Assembly (NCBI GenBank): GCA_903926855.1
Contig: CAIYKV010000161.1
Location: 1-40,193, forward strand
Reading direction: 5' to 3'
Origin: an uncultured Bacteroidota bacterium
Lineage (GTDB): Bacteria > Bacteroidota > Bacteroidia > Chitinophagales > Chitinophagaceae
DNA length: 40,193 nt
Below are positions 8,045-17,658 of this stretch, one piece after another. Position 1 is the first letter of the stretch. Each line of letters starts with the position of its first letter. Below the pieces are notes generated by a model, which saw nothing but the letters and a program-made list of their open reading frames with translations, did no database searches and was not told the DNA's origin. Both the position numbers and the translations under genes were made by a program.

Positions 8045-8583
8045 GGGAAGAAATCGTAGAAAACAATAAAGAGTTTCCAGGTCAGGTGCTTCCTGTTCCG
8101 GGAGGTGGAATTATTGTAAGCACTTTTGAAGATATTGTAAACTGGGCCCGCTCCAACTCATTATGGCCTCTCACATTTGCGACGAGTTGCTGTGGTATTG
8201 AAATGATGTCGGTGGCTTCCTCCAAATATGATTTTTCCCGTTTTGGTTTTGAAGTGGCCAGGGCAACACCCCGCCAGGCAGATGTTATCATTATTGCCGG
8301 CACCATCGTTAATAAAATGGCCCCTGTGCTCAAGAGATTATATGATCAGATGGCTGATCCCAAATATGTAATTGCCATGGGTGCATGCGCGATTAGTGGG
8401 GGTCCATTTTTTTATAATACTTATTCTGTAGTAAAAGGAGCGGATCATGTGATACCGGTAGATGTGTACATACCCGGGTGTCCGCCCAGACCAGAAGCTT
8501 TGCTACACGCATTGATTACTTTACAGGAAAAAATTAAAAGTCGATTAACCCTGGATCAACTCAGGAAGCCCGATACCCAATAG
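8035..8583 (+). CDS. nuoB: NADH-quinone oxidoreductase subunit B
   Basis: A 182-aa peripheral-arm subunit that binds the terminal [4Fe-4S] cluster N2 next to the quinone site. The four expected ligands are visible: the tandem Cys52-Cys53 in [10 protein letters not shown], Cys118 in MGACAISGG and Cys149 in [10 protein letters not shown]. Intervening signatures such as the ARATPRQAD loop are intact. All ligands are present, so the subunit looks fully functional. The start overlaps nuoA by 10 nt; nuoC begins 12 bp after the stop. Confidence 0.97.
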   Translation: MELREEIVENNKEFPGQVLPVPGGGIIVSTFEDIVNWARSNSLWPLTFATSCCGIEMMSVASSKYDFSRFGFEVARATPRQADVIIIAGTIVNKMAPVLKRLYDQMADPKYVIAMGACAISGGPFFYNTYSVVKGADHVIPVDVYIPGCPPRPEALLHALITLQEKIKSRLTLDQLRKPDTQ

Positions 8584-8595
8584 ACTGGATAGTAT

Positions 8596-9048
8596 ATGCA
8601 GAACGAAGAGATAAAAGAATATATCATTTCACAGGAACCCGAAGCCAAGTTTGATGAAACTGGTGAATGGTTGAATGTAATCATCAATCCGTTGAGCTGG
8701 CGCTTGCTGGCAGAAAAATTAAAGCATGCTGATTTACAGTTGGATTATTTGTTTTGCCTAACCTGTATTGACTGGAAGACCCATCTTACTATGGTGTATC
8801 ATCTTACTTCAACAAAATACAGGCACTCCATTGTAATTAAAACGGATATTAATCGCACCGCACCTCAAATAGAAACCGTGTCTGATATTTGGCGTACAGC
8901 AGAATTTCATGAAAGAGAAGTATTTGAATTATTCGGTGTAGAGTTTCTCCATCATCCTGATCTGCGAAAATTAATACTCACAGATGATTTTGAAGGATAT
9001 CCTTTGCGAAAAGATTTCGAGGATCCTATTAATATGATTAAATTATAG
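8596..9048 (+). CDS. nuoC: NADH-quinone oxidoreductase subunit C
   Basis: A 150-aa peripheral-arm structural subunit (30-kDa family) without cofactors. The C-terminal signature HEREVFELFGVEFLHHPDLR followed by EGYPLRKDFEDP is diagnostic. It is a stand-alone gene here, separate from nuoD, unlike the fused nuoCD of E. coli and some other bacteria. nuoD begins 8 bp after the stop. Confidence 0.96.
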   Translation: MQNEEIKEYIISQEPEAKFDETGEWLNVIINPLSWRLLAEKLKHADLQLDYLFCLTCIDWKTHLTMVYHLTSTKYRHSIVIKTDINRTAPQIETVSDIWRTAEFHEREVFELFGVEFLHHPDLRKLILTDDFEGYPLRKDFEDPINMIKL

Positions 9049-9056
9049 CAGAGCGG

Positions 9057-10202
9057 ATGTATACCCAAACGGAAATTATCAAAGATACCACCCAACTCAA
9101 TTCCAATGGAAATGAAGGAGAGTTGGTAATCAATGTGGGGCCTCAGCACCCGGCCACCCATGGTGTATTACATCTGGTGATCACTTTGAATGGTGAGACC
9201 ATCAAAAAAATCGAACCCCATCTGGGATATATTCATCGGTCCATAGAAAAAATGTGTGAGAGCCTTACTTACCGCCAGTTTATCTATGTTACCAGTCGAA
9301 TGGATTATCTGTCTGCCCATATCAATAATCTTGCCTGTGCTTTATGCGTAGAAAAAGGTATGCAGATTGAAGTGCCTGAAAGGGCACAGGTGATCAGGAT
9401 ACTGATGAGTGAACTTACCCGAATTGCATCGCATGAATTATGGGTAGGAGCAATGGCCATGGATCTCGGCGCTTTTACACCTTTCTTTTATACGTTCCGC
9501 GAAAGAGAAGTGATCAATGATATTATGGAGCAGACCTGTGGCGCAAGACTGACCATGAATTATATGGTGCCGGGAGGAACTATGTATGATCTGCATCCTG
9601 ATTTTCAAAATAGAGTAAAAGCATTTATCATCCAGTTTACATCAAAAGTGACTGAACTGGAAGACCTGATTGCGAATAATATTATTTTCCAAAACCGTAC
9701 GAAAGGAGTGGGTGTTCTGTCAGCGGAAGATGCGATTTCTTATGGTTGTACCGGTCCGGTAGCAAGAGGAAGCGGGGTGAGTTGTGATATTCGTAAAATT
9801 CAACCGTATTCCGGATATGAGAAAGTTTCCTTTGAAGAAGTGTTGGAACCAGCCGGTGATTCCTATGCACGTTACCTGATCCGGATCAGAGAAATGTATC
9901 AATCCATATCTATTATAGAGCAACTGATTGACAATATACCCGAAGGTGATTTTCAAGCAAAAACAAAAGCGGTTTTGAAATTGCCCAAAGGGGAGTTTTA
10001 TACCAGGGTAGAGACTGCTCGTGGTGAATTGGGTGTATATATTGTAAGTGAAGGTGGAACTACCCCTTACCGGATTAAATTCAGATCACCAGGCTTTTCA
10101 AACCTGTCTGCACTGAATCATATGGTAAAAGGCAGTAAAATAGGAGACCTGATGGCCACGATGGGCACTTTGGATCTGGTAATACCGGATATTGACAGAT
10201 AA
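9057..10202 (+). CDS. nuoD: NADH-quinone oxidoreductase subunit D
   Basis: A 381-aa peripheral-arm subunit (49-kDa family, evolutionarily related to the large subunit of NiFe hydrogenases) that forms the quinone-binding pocket with NuoB. The diagnostic INVGPQHPATHGVLHL segment near residue 25 includes the quinone-site histidine, and GCTGPVARGSGVSCDIRK near residue 230 is conserved. The protein ends in the usual DLVIPDIDR. It is full length. After it comes a 104-bp gap with no nuoE, nuoF or nuoG; the next gene is nuoH. Confidence 0.97.
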   Translation: MYTQTEIIKDTTQLNSNGNEGELVINVGPQHPATHGVLHLVITLNGETIKKIEPHLGYIHRSIEKMCESLTYRQFIYVTSRMDYLSAHINNLACALCVEKGMQIEVPERAQVIRILMSELTRIASHELWVGAMAMDLGAFTPFFYTFREREVINDIMEQTCGARLTMNYMVPGGTMYDLHPDFQNRVKAFIIQFTSKVTELEDLIANNIIFQNRTKGVGVLSAEDAISYGCTGPVARGSGVSCDIRKIQPYSGYEKVSFEEVLEPAGDSYARYLIRIREMYQSISIIEQLIDNIPEGDFQAKTKAVLKLPKGEFYTRVETARGELGVYIVSEGGTTPYRIKFRSPGFSNLSALNHMVKGSKIGDLMATMGTLDLVIPDIDR

Positions 10203-10306
10203 AAAGAAGGAATAAAATATAAACAGAAATGAGGATTGAGCTTGAATAGAATCTTCAAAATCATCAGATCTGTTTAACAGGCAATTGTAAAGATTAAATC
10301 AATACC

Positions 10307-11383
10307 ATGTTCAGCCTTGCGCATATTACACAAATCATTCACGACTGGCTATACAGTAGTTTCGATCCAACGCTGGCACTGATTATCGAATGTGCAATTG
10401 TGATATTGGTAGCGATTGGCATTTTTGCAGTACTGGGACTGGTATTGGTGCTGATGGAAAGAAAAGTTGCAGCACATATACAAATCCGACTGGGACCGAA
10501 TCGGGTGGGTCCGGGTGGTATGTTTCAAACAGTAGCAGATACTTTGAAACTGATCATGAAAGAGGGATTGACCCCAGATCTGGCAGATAAATTTCTTTTT
10601 AACCTGGCTCCATTTCTGGTTATGATTGTTGCGATGCTTTTGCTGGCGCCTATCGCATTTGCAAAAGGGGTACAGATATGGGATATTAATATTGGTGTTT
10701 TATATATCTCTGCGGTTTCTTCTTTATCCGTAATTGGGATTTTGATGGCTGGATGGGCCAGTAATAATAAATATTCATTATTGGGGGCCATGCGAAGTGG
10801 TGCGCAGATTGTTAGTTACGAATTATCAGCAGGTTTTTCTATACTCACCATTGTTGTTTTAACCGGGAGCTTGCGTTTATCGGATATTATTGCTTCACAG
10901 GAAAACGGATGGTGGATTTTTAAAGGTCATATTCCTGTGATCATTGCTTTTATATTGTTCATTATTGCAGCTACAGCCGAAACAAATCGGGCACCATTTG
11001 ATCTGGCTGAAGCAGAATCAGAATTAACTGCCGGCTTTCATACAGAATATTCTGGGATGCGTTTTGCCTTGTTTTTCCTGGCAGAATATATCAACATATT
11101 TATTGTTTGTGCTATTGGAGCTACTTTGTTTTTAGGAGGATGGATGCCCTTACATATTGGTGGATGGGAAGGATTTAATCATTTGATGGATTATATACCT
11201 TCTTCTTTCTGGTTTATCGGCAAAACATTTTTTCTCATATTCCTGATCATGTGGTTTCGATGGACATTCCCAAGATTACGGGTTGACCAGTTGTTGAACC
11301 TGGAATGGAAGTATTTGTTGCCGATCAGTTTGATAAATTTATTATTGGTAACTGTTATCGCGATTATGGGATGGTATTTTTAG
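10307..11383 (+). CDS. nuoH: NADH-quinone oxidoreductase subunit H
   Basis: A 358-aa inner-membrane subunit with about eight or nine helices that lines the quinone entry channel and links the peripheral and membrane arms. Key signatures are IRLGPNRVGPGGMFQ after the first helix and ATAETNRAPFDLAEAESELT followed by AGFHTEYSGM, the highly conserved charged loop at the quinone channel. It begins 104 bp after nuoD, the longest spacing in the operon, exactly where nuoEFG sit in 14-gene operons. The gap could hold an internal promoter or a deletion scar; no coding remnant longer than a few codons is visible. Confidence 0.97.
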   Translation: MFSLAHITQIIHDWLYSSFDPTLALIIECAIVILVAIGIFAVLGLVLVLMERKVAAHIQIRLGPNRVGPGGMFQTVADTLKLIMKEGLTPDLADKFLFNLAPFLVMIVAMLLLAPIAFAKGVQIWDINIGVLYISAVSSLSVIGILMAGWASNNKYSLLGAMRSGAQIVSYELSAGFSILTIVVLTGSLRLSDIIASQENGWWIFKGHIPVIIAFILFIIAATAETNRAPFDLAEAESELTAGFHTEYSGMRFALFFLAEYINIFIVCAIGATLFLGGWMPLHIGGWEGFNHLMDYIPSSFWFIGKTFFLIFLIMWFRWTFPRLRVDQLLNLEWKYLLPISLINLLLVTVIAIMGWYF

Positions 11384-11422
11384 AAGGATGGTTTGATTTG
11401 ATAAAATTGATAATACAATAAA

Positions 11423-11899
11423 ATGTTTTTAAAAGATTATATAACTGATGTGTACAAAGCTGTTCGGTCTCTTCTGACAGGAATGAAGAAGACCGGATAT
11501 TATTTTGTACATCCATCAGAGATCATTACACAACAATATCCTGAAAACCGGCATGATCTGAATTTGCCCGAACGATTCAGGGGAGAAGTGGTGATGAGCC
11601 ATGATGAGAATAATGAGCATGCCTGTACCGGATGCACTGCCTGCGAACTGGCTTGTCCGAATGGCACCATTAAAATCATCACCAAATTTGATATCACACC
11701 CGAAGGAAAAAAGAAAAAAGCAATTGATACGTTTATTTATCATCTGGAACTCTGCACTATGTGTAATCTATGTGTTCAGGCTTGTCCAACCGATGCTATT
11801 AAAATGTCGCAGAAATTTGAGCATAGCGTATATGATCGTAGCAGATTGACAAAAAAATTAAACCAACCAGGCTCAAAAATCAGGGAGGGGGTAGAATAA
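11423..11899 (+). CDS. nuoI: NADH-quinone oxidoreductase subunit I
   Basis: A 158-aa peripheral-arm ferredoxin-like subunit carrying two [4Fe-4S] clusters (N6a and N6b). Both cysteine sets are complete: C68, C71, C74 and C78 in ACTGCTACELACPNG, and C111, C114, C117 and C121 in CTMCNLCVQACPTDAI. In an 11-subunit complex I this is the most likely entry point for electrons from an alternative donor such as ferredoxin. The stop and the nuoJ start overlap by one base. Confidence 0.96.
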   Translation: MFLKDYITDVYKAVRSLLTGMKKTGYYFVHPSEIITQQYPENRHDLNLPERFRGEVVMSHDENNEHACTGCTACELACPNGTIKIITKFDITPEGKKKKAIDTFIYHLELCTMCNLCVQACPTDAIKMSQKFEHSVYDRSRLTKKLNQPGSKIREGVE

Positions 11900-12486
11900 T
11901 GAATGCACATGCTATTATATTTTACCTGATATCAGCGTTCTTGCTGGGTACGGGTATCTTGTCTGTTACTACAAAGAAAATATTCCGTTCTGCTATCTGG
12001 CTATTGTTTTCATTAGTAGGAATTGCCTCTCTTTATTTTTGGATGGAAGTTGAGTTTGTGGCAGCAGTTCAGATCATTGTCTATGTGGGTGGGATAGTAA
12101 TATTGATCATATTTTCTATTTTCCTCACACAGCAATCCGGTAAAGAAATGCCCGGACCAGGTTTACTCAGAACGGTTTTCTCACTACTGGCTGTTCTTTT
12201 TGGTGCAGGCTTTTGTTGTATGCTGATTAATGAATATGGATTTACCCAATTACCCGGCAATCAATTTTCAGTTGCCGTGGCCGATATCGGTACACAAATG
12301 TTAAGTACGGCAGAGCATGGGTTTGTATTGCCTTTCGAAGTGGTGAGTATGTTATTATTGGGGGCAATGATTGGCTGTATTGTGATTGCGATGAAGAGTA
12401 AAGAAGCAAAAAATAAAGGAGTGCTTGAAAATGAGCAAGAGGCAGTGGGGACTGTCATTTCTTCACAACAAAATAATACCCTGTGA
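11899..12486 (+). CDS. nuoJ: NADH-quinone oxidoreductase subunit J
   Basis: A 195-aa inner-membrane subunit with five helices. The central VQIIVYVGGIVILIIFSIFL segment matches the conserved third helix whose pi-bulge takes part in coupling quinone chemistry to proton pumping. The last about 30 residues form a polar cytoplasmic tail. It starts on the last base of nuoI, and its stop overlaps the GTG start of nuoK (sequence GTGA), indicating tight translational coupling. Confidence 0.94.
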   Translation: MNAHAIIFYLISAFLLGTGILSVTTKKIFRSAIWLLFSLVGIASLYFWMEVEFVAAVQIIVYVGGIVILIIFSIFLTQQSGKEMPGPGLLRTVFSLLAVLFGAGFCCMLINEYGFTQLPGNQFSVAVADIGTQMLSTAEHGFVLPFEVVSMLLLGAMIGCIVIAMKSKEAKNKGVLENEQEAVGTVISSQQNNTL

Positions 12487-12806
12487 GCAGTTTATCTGAG
12501 ATACCGCTGGCGCATATACTTTTTGTAAGTACCGCACTTTTCTTTATTGGGATGTATGGGTTGTTTACCCGTAAAAACCTGGTTACTTTATTAATGGCCA
12601 TTGAACTGATGCTGAATAGCGTCAATATTAATTTTATCGCATTTAATAAATACCTGTATCCGGGTAAGTTGGACGGGGTCTTTTTTTCTCTTTTTATTAT
12701 CACTATTGCTGCTGCCGAAGCTGCGGTTGCCATAGCCATCATTATTAATCTTTACAGGAGTCATCAATCTATTGATGTGGATGATGCAACTGAAATGAAA
12801 TATTAA
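12483..12806 (+). CDS. nuoK: NADH-quinone oxidoreductase subunit K
   Basis: A 107-aa three-helix membrane subunit of the proton-pumping arm, related to MrpC of Na+/H+ antiporters. Typical segments are GLFTRKNLVTLLMAIELMLN, with the conserved membrane glutamate, and the second glutamate in AAAEAAVAIAIIINLYR. The start is a GTG at 12483 overlapping the nuoJ stop; the first in-frame ATG lies inside the first helix and would remove conserved sequence, so GTG is the better start. nuoL begins 3 bp after the stop. Confidence 0.95.
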   Translation: MSSLSEIPLAHILFVSTALFFIGMYGLFTRKNLVTLLMAIELMLNSVNINFIAFNKYLYPGKLDGVFFSLFIITIAAAEAAVAIAIIINLYRSHQSIDVDDATEMKY

Positions 12807-12809
12807 CTT

Positions 12810-14738
12810 ATGTCAGACTACGCCTATATCGTCCTGATTCCATTGCTGCCACTTGCCAGTTTTGTTTTACTGGGATTGTTTGGAAGAAAATACTTTACAA
12901 AATCTGCAGGAATTATCGGCACAATGGCTTTATTGGCTTCTACAATCATTGCATTGATGGCGGCGCATCAATACTTTTTTGTTGATGGGAAAGTAGCGGG
13001 GGCTTATCACCAGGTCATAGCATTCAAATATACCTGGCTTGCCTTTTCACCGGGTGTATCTATTGATATGGGTATCGTAATCGATCCGATTTCTGTAATG
13101 ATGCTGGTGGTGGTCAGTTTTGTGTCACTGATGGTGCATATGTTTAGTCTGGGATATATGAAAGGCGAAGAGAGGTTCGCTACCTATTATGCTTATCTGG
13201 GTCTGTTTACATTTTCTATGTTGGGTCTTGTTTTATCTGTTAATATTTTCCAGGTATATCTTTTCTGGGAGCTGGTGGGCGTATCTTCTTTTTTACTGAT
13301 AGGATATTATTATGAGAAGCCAACTGCAGTGGCGGCTTCTAAAAAAGCATTTATAGTTACCCGTTTTGCTGATCTTGGTTTTTTAATTGGCATCCTGATC
13401 CTTGGTTTCTATAGTGGCACACTGGATATTAGCACATTGATACATAAACTAACTTCTGTTCAATCCCCTGAATATATAGCTATTACAACAGCAGGATTTT
13501 TAGGGGCATCTGCCTTAACCTGGGCATTAGTGCTTGTATTTATAGGTGGTGCCGGTAAATCGGCCATGTTCCCATTACATATCTGGTTGCCAGATGCAAT
13601 GGAAGGTCCTACCCCGGTTTCCGCTTTAATACATGCCGCTACGATGGTAGTTGCGGGTGTGTACCTGGTTGCTCGTTTATTTCCTGTTTTTTCAATGGAT
13701 GATACTGCTTTACATGTTGTAACCTATGTAGGTGCATTTTCCGCCTTACTGGCAGCAGTGATAGCTTGTACCCAGACAGATATTAAAAGAGTACTGGCAT
13801 TTTCAACAATGTCGCAGATAGGGTATATGATGTTTGCATTAGGCGTTTCTAAACAGGTAGGAGAGCAGGGACTTGGTTATATGGCTTCGATGTTTCACTT
13901 GTTTACCCATGCATTTTTCAAATCATTATTATTTCTTTGTGCGGGAGCCGTTATCCATCTGGTGCATAGTAACGAGATAAAAGATATGGGAGGATTACGG
14001 AAACTAATGCCGGTAACCCATATTGCATTTTTAGTTGCCTGTTTGGCTATTGCGGGTGTACCTCCGTTTGCCGGGTTCTTTAGTAAGGAAGAAATCTTGC
14101 TAGCTGCATTCAATGAAAATAAATTGATTTATGCAGTTGCATTATTTACAGCGGCCCTTACTGCGTTTTATATGTTCCGTTTATATTTTTCCATTTTCTG
14201 GAGCAAAGAATCTGCGCATCATGATACACATCATGAAGGCACTGTCTCCATGAAAATTCCTTTAATTATTCTGGCTGCCTGCACAATCGGGGTTGGGTTT
14301 ATTCCATTTGCAAAATTGGTAACCGCAGACGGGGCAGCTTTGGAAACACATATAGACATTTTGTTTTCTCTGGCACCGGTTGGGTTAACCCTGATTGCTA
14401 TATTGATTGCTGCCCGTTTGTATAAACAGCAAAATGGTGGACCGCAAAAAATAGCCGATTCATTAGGTGGTTTTTACAGAGTGGTATCCAGGAAATTTTA
14501 TATGGATGAGTTATATCTTTTTATTACTAAAAAGATCATTTTCCCATTGATTGGTAAGCCCATTGCATGGATAGATAGGAATATTGTGGATGGATGTATG
14601 AATGCACTGGCTTCGATTACTGTAAAAATTTCCGGAGGGATCAAGGGAATGCAATCCGGGAAAGTGCAGGGATACGCTTTATACTTTTTTGGCGGTGTGA
14701 CCCTGCTGGCAATTTTATTTATTTATGTATGGAAATAA
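12810..14738 (+). CDS. nuoL: NADH-quinone oxidoreductase subunit L
   Basis: A 642-aa antiporter-like proton-pumping subunit at the distal end of the membrane arm. The core signature is intact: FLFWELVGVSSFLLIGYYYE with the key glutamate, then GGAGKSAMFPLHIWLPDAME and GPTPVSALIHAATMVVAGVY, which contain the conserved lysine and histidines of the proton path. The long C-terminal part includes the lateral helix and final anchor expected of NuoL. A His-rich loop (SAHHDTHHEG) near residue 470 is a local feature. The frame runs to 14738, just before nuoM. Confidence 0.97.
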   Translation: MSDYAYIVLIPLLPLASFVLLGLFGRKYFTKSAGIIGTMALLASTIIALMAAHQYFFVDGKVAGAYHQVIAFKYTWLAFSPGVSIDMGIVIDPISVMMLVVVSFVSLMVHMFSLGYMKGEERFATYYAYLGLFTFSMLGLVLSVNIFQVYLFWELVGVSSFLLIGYYYEKPTAVAASKKAFIVTRFADLGFLIGILILGFYSGTLDISTLIHKLTSVQSPEYIAITTAGFLGASALTWALVLVFIGGAGKSAMFPLHIWLPDAMEGPTPVSALIHAATMVVAGVYLVARLFPVFSMDDTALHVVTYVGAFSALLAAVIACTQTDIKRVLAFSTMSQIGYMMFALGVSKQVGEQGLGYMASMFHLFTHAFFKSLLFLCAGAVIHLVHSNEIKDMGGLRKLMPVTHIAFLVACLAIAGVPPFAGFFSKEEILLAAFNENKLIYAVALFTAALTAFYMFRLYFSIFWSKESAHHDTHHEGTVSMKIPLIILAACTIGVGFIPFAKLVTADGAALETHIDILFSLAPVGLTLIAILIAARLYKQQNGGPQKIADSLGGFYRVVSRKFYMDELYLFITKKIIFPLIGKPIAWIDRNIVDGCMNALASITVKISGGIKGMQSGKVQGYALYFFGGVTLLAILFIYVWK

Positions 14739-14745
14739 TTATGTT

Positions 14746-16230
14746 ATGAACCTGTCTTTACTCATCCTTTTTCCACTGGTTACTGCCATTATACTGCTTT
14801 TCTGCAATGGATTAAAGCAGGTAAGGATGGTGGCATTGGCCGGAGCGGGTTTACAATTGATACTGGCCATCTTTTTATTGGTAGCTTTTTTACAGGATAG
14901 GAGTATGGGCAACCAGTTGACTATGCTTTTTGAATATGATTTTGTTTGGTTTAAAAACCTGCCTATTCATTATCATATTGGCGTGGATGGTATTTCTATT
15001 GCCATGATTTTATTAACCTCATGTATTGTTTTTGCCGGCATTTTAATTTCATGGACAATGGAAAAACTTAGTAAGGAGTTTTTCTTTTTACTGGTATTGC
15101 TAAGCATGGGTGCTTATGGTTTTTTCATTTCTTTGGATCTGTTCACATTATTCTTCTTCCTGGAAATTGCCGTAATTCCTAAATTTTTATTGATTGGCGT
15201 TTGGGGAAGTGGCAAAAAAGAATATAGTGCGATGAAACTTGCATTAATGCTGATGGCTGGTTCTGCGCTTGTATTTGTTGGGTTATTAGGGGTGTATTAT
15301 CAAACCGGAAGTTTTGATATGATGAAGATTGCACAAATGAATATTCCTTTGGATACACAATACTTCTTTTTCCCATTTGTGTTTCTGGGATTTGGCATTT
15401 TTGCCGCTTTGTTTCCATTTCATACATGGGTACCCGATGGACATGCTTCAGCCCCTACAGCTGCCTCCATGTTTCTGGCAGGAATTTCTATGAAACTGGG
15501 TGGTTATGGCTGTTTACGGGTGGCCACTTTTTTAATGCCGGCAGCTGCTCATTATTATTCCCCCATCATCATCGTACTTGCCACGATTGCTATCATTTAT
15601 GGAGCGTTTGCTACCATGATGCAGACGGATCTAAAATACATTAATGCGTACTCTTCGGTAAGCCATTGTGGTTTTGTAATACTGGGTATTGGAATGTTAA
15701 CCCAAACTTCTATTAAGGGTGCTGTATTGCAAATGGTATCGCATGGATTGATGACGGCCCTTTTCTTTGCTGCTATTGGCATGATCTATACCAGAACGCA
15801 TACACGTATGGTAGCACAATTGGGGGGACTGCTTAAAGTGATGCCGTTTATTTCGACCGTTTTTGTGATTGCGGGTCTTTGTTCATTAGGACTTCCCGGG
15901 TTTAGTGGATTTGTCGCTGAAATGACTGTGTTTATGGGATCATGGCAAAATCCGGGTGGTTTATACAGGCTGGCCACCATTCTTTCCTGCGCTTCCATTG
16001 TAGTAACTGCGGTTTATATCTTGAGGGCAACAGGTAAAACCATTATGGGTCCACTAGATGGGGCATATAGTAAATTGGGAGATGCTTTGTGGAATGAAAA
16101 ACTAGCTGCGGGTTTACTGATCACAGGGATAGTACTGATAGGGGTAGCTCCTTTTTTAATAAACCAGTTGATCGGACCCGGAACGGCAGCTATGATGGAA
16201 CAGATCGGGAAAACGATTAACCTTAAATGA
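14746..16230 (+). CDS. nuoM: NADH-quinone oxidoreductase subunit M
   Basis: A 494-aa antiporter-like proton-pumping subunit. Signatures include HYHIGVDGISIAMILLTSCI, the LFFFLEIAVIPKFLLIGVWG helix with the key glutamate, FPFHTWVPDGHASAPTAASM, and LPGFSGFVAEMTVFMG. The ATG at 14746, 7 bp after the nuoL stop, gives the usual N-terminus MNLSLLILFPL. An in-frame ATG at 14725 inside the end of nuoL would add seven polar residues and is less likely. nuoN begins 9 bp after the stop. Confidence 0.95.
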   Translation: MNLSLLILFPLVTAIILLFCNGLKQVRMVALAGAGLQLILAIFLLVAFLQDRSMGNQLTMLFEYDFVWFKNLPIHYHIGVDGISIAMILLTSCIVFAGILISWTMEKLSKEFFFLLVLLSMGAYGFFISLDLFTLFFFLEIAVIPKFLLIGVWGSGKKEYSAMKLALMLMAGSALVFVGLLGVYYQTGSFDMMKIAQMNIPLDTQYFFFPFVFLGFGIFAALFPFHTWVPDGHASAPTAASMFLAGISMKLGGYGCLRVATFLMPAAAHYYSPIIIVLATIAIIYGAFATMMQTDLKYINAYSSVSHCGFVILGIGMLTQTSIKGAVLQMVSHGLMTALFFAAIGMIYTRTHTRMVAQLGGLLKVMPFISTVFVIAGLCSLGLPGFSGFVAEMTVFMGSWQNPGGLYRLATILSCASIVVTAVYILRATGKTIMGPLDGAYSKLGDALWNEKLAAGLLITGIVLIGVAPFLINQLIGPGTAAMMEQIGKTINLK

Positions 16231-16239
16231 GATTGACCT

Positions 16240-17649
16240 ATGCTGATGGACTTTTTTATATTACTTAAACAGGAACTGGTTATTGTTGCCATCATCTTTT
16301 TACTCTTGTTCATCAACTTGGGAAAGGATAGAAGCAATGAATCTCTGCTGCCATTGATCAATGTAGTACTGTTGCTAAATGTATTGCTTGGCTTTTTTGG
16401 TAGTAAAGAAGGAAGTCTTTTCGGAGAAATGTTTCATACAGGGAAATTGATCATTCTCGAAAAAAATATACTTAACCTTGCCACCTGGATCATTTCATTA
16501 CTTTCTTTTTCCTGGTTACGGACACATAAACATGTAATCGAGTTTTATATTTTATTGTTGACGGCTTTGTTGGGCATGTTCTTTATGATCTCATCAGGTA
16601 ATCTACTGGTACTTTACCTGGGGTTAGAAATGTCTACGATTCCTATTGCTGCTGCAGCTAATTTTGATCTTGCCAAAAGAAAATCCTCAGAAGCTGCTAT
16701 GAAAATGATTATTTCATCTGCATTTTCATCTGCGCTTGTATTATTGGGTATTTCCTGGATATATGGGGTAAGTGGTAGTCTTGATTTTTCAGTGATCTTA
16801 TTACAAGGGCCAGATTCTCCATTCCGCATATTTGCTTTTATCTTATTGGTTTCTGGTTTCGCTTTTAAAATGTCAGCGGTTCCTTTCCATTTATGGACGG
16901 CTGATGTGTATGAAGGTGCCCCGGTTTCAGTAACCGCTTATTTGTCGGTTGTATCAAAAGCTTCTGTTGTTTTTGTAATTCTTGCTTTTTTATACAATGC
17001 CGGGAAAGCCTTTGCCGATACCTGGTACCATATACTGATTGTATTATCCATTCTTTCGATAATCATTGGTAACCTGTTTGCGCTAAGGCAAAATAACTTT
17101 AAACGATTCCTGGCATTTTCTTCTATCGCACAAGTAGGTTTTATATTCATTGGTATTGCAGGAAGTTCACAGGTGAGCAGTGCTGCTGTGGTCTATTTTG
17201 TATTGGTATATGTATTTTCTAATCTGGCTGCTTTTGGAGTGGTTGCCTTGGTAAGTGCAGTTAGTGGAAAAGAGAATATCAGTGATTATAAAGCTTTTTA
17301 TACAACGAACCCCCTGCTTTCCTGGGTATTGACGATTGCAATGTTCTCACTGGCCGGCGTTCCGCCAACTGCCGGTTTTTTTGGCAAATTCTTTTTGCTG
17401 ATGGCCGGGGCTGCAAAAGGAAATTATTGGCTAATTGGAATTGCGGCACTGAATATGGTTGTATCTTTTTATTATTACCTGAGGGTGGTAAAAACCATAT
17501 TTATGGAAGAAAATTCTCAACCTATCGAAAAGCTGGCGATACCAGGTGCCTCCCGATTGGCATTATATATTTGCCTGGCAGGTATGCTCATTGCAGGTCT
17601 GGCAAGTTGTGTGTATGATTATATTTATTCAATCAGTTTTGGTTTATAA
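16240..17649 (+). CDS. nuoN: NADH-quinone oxidoreductase subunit N
   Basis: A 469-aa antiporter-like proton-pumping subunit nearest the peripheral arm, and the last complex I gene. Typical segments are LLVLYLGLEMSTIPIAAAAN with the key glutamate, the FKMSAVPFHLWTADVYEGAP helix, SVTAYLSVVSKASVVFV, and LAGVPPTAGFFGKFFL. About fourteen hydrophobic helices can be counted. The gene is followed 9 bp later by an unknown 130-aa ORF, apparently in the same transcript. Confidence 0.96.
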   Translation: MLMDFFILLKQELVIVAIIFLLLFINLGKDRSNESLLPLINVVLLLNVLLGFFGSKEGSLFGEMFHTGKLIILEKNILNLATWIISLLSFSWLRTHKHVIEFYILLLTALLGMFFMISSGNLLVLYLGLEMSTIPIAAAANFDLAKRKSSEAAMKMIISSAFSSALVLLGISWIYGVSGSLDFSVILLQGPDSPFRIFAFILLVSGFAFKMSAVPFHLWTADVYEGAPVSVTAYLSVVSKASVVFVILAFLYNAGKAFADTWYHILIVLSILSIIIGNLFALRQNNFKRFLAFSSIAQVGFIFIGIAGSSQVSSAAVVYFVLVYVFSNLAAFGVVALVSAVSGKENISDYKAFYTTNPLLSWVLTIAMFSLAGVPPTAGFFGKFFLLMAGAAKGNYWLIGIAALNMVVSFYYYLRVVKTIFMEENSQPIEKLAIPGASRLALYICLAGMLIAGLASCVYDYIYSISFGL

Positions 17650-17658
17650 AACTTTTCT

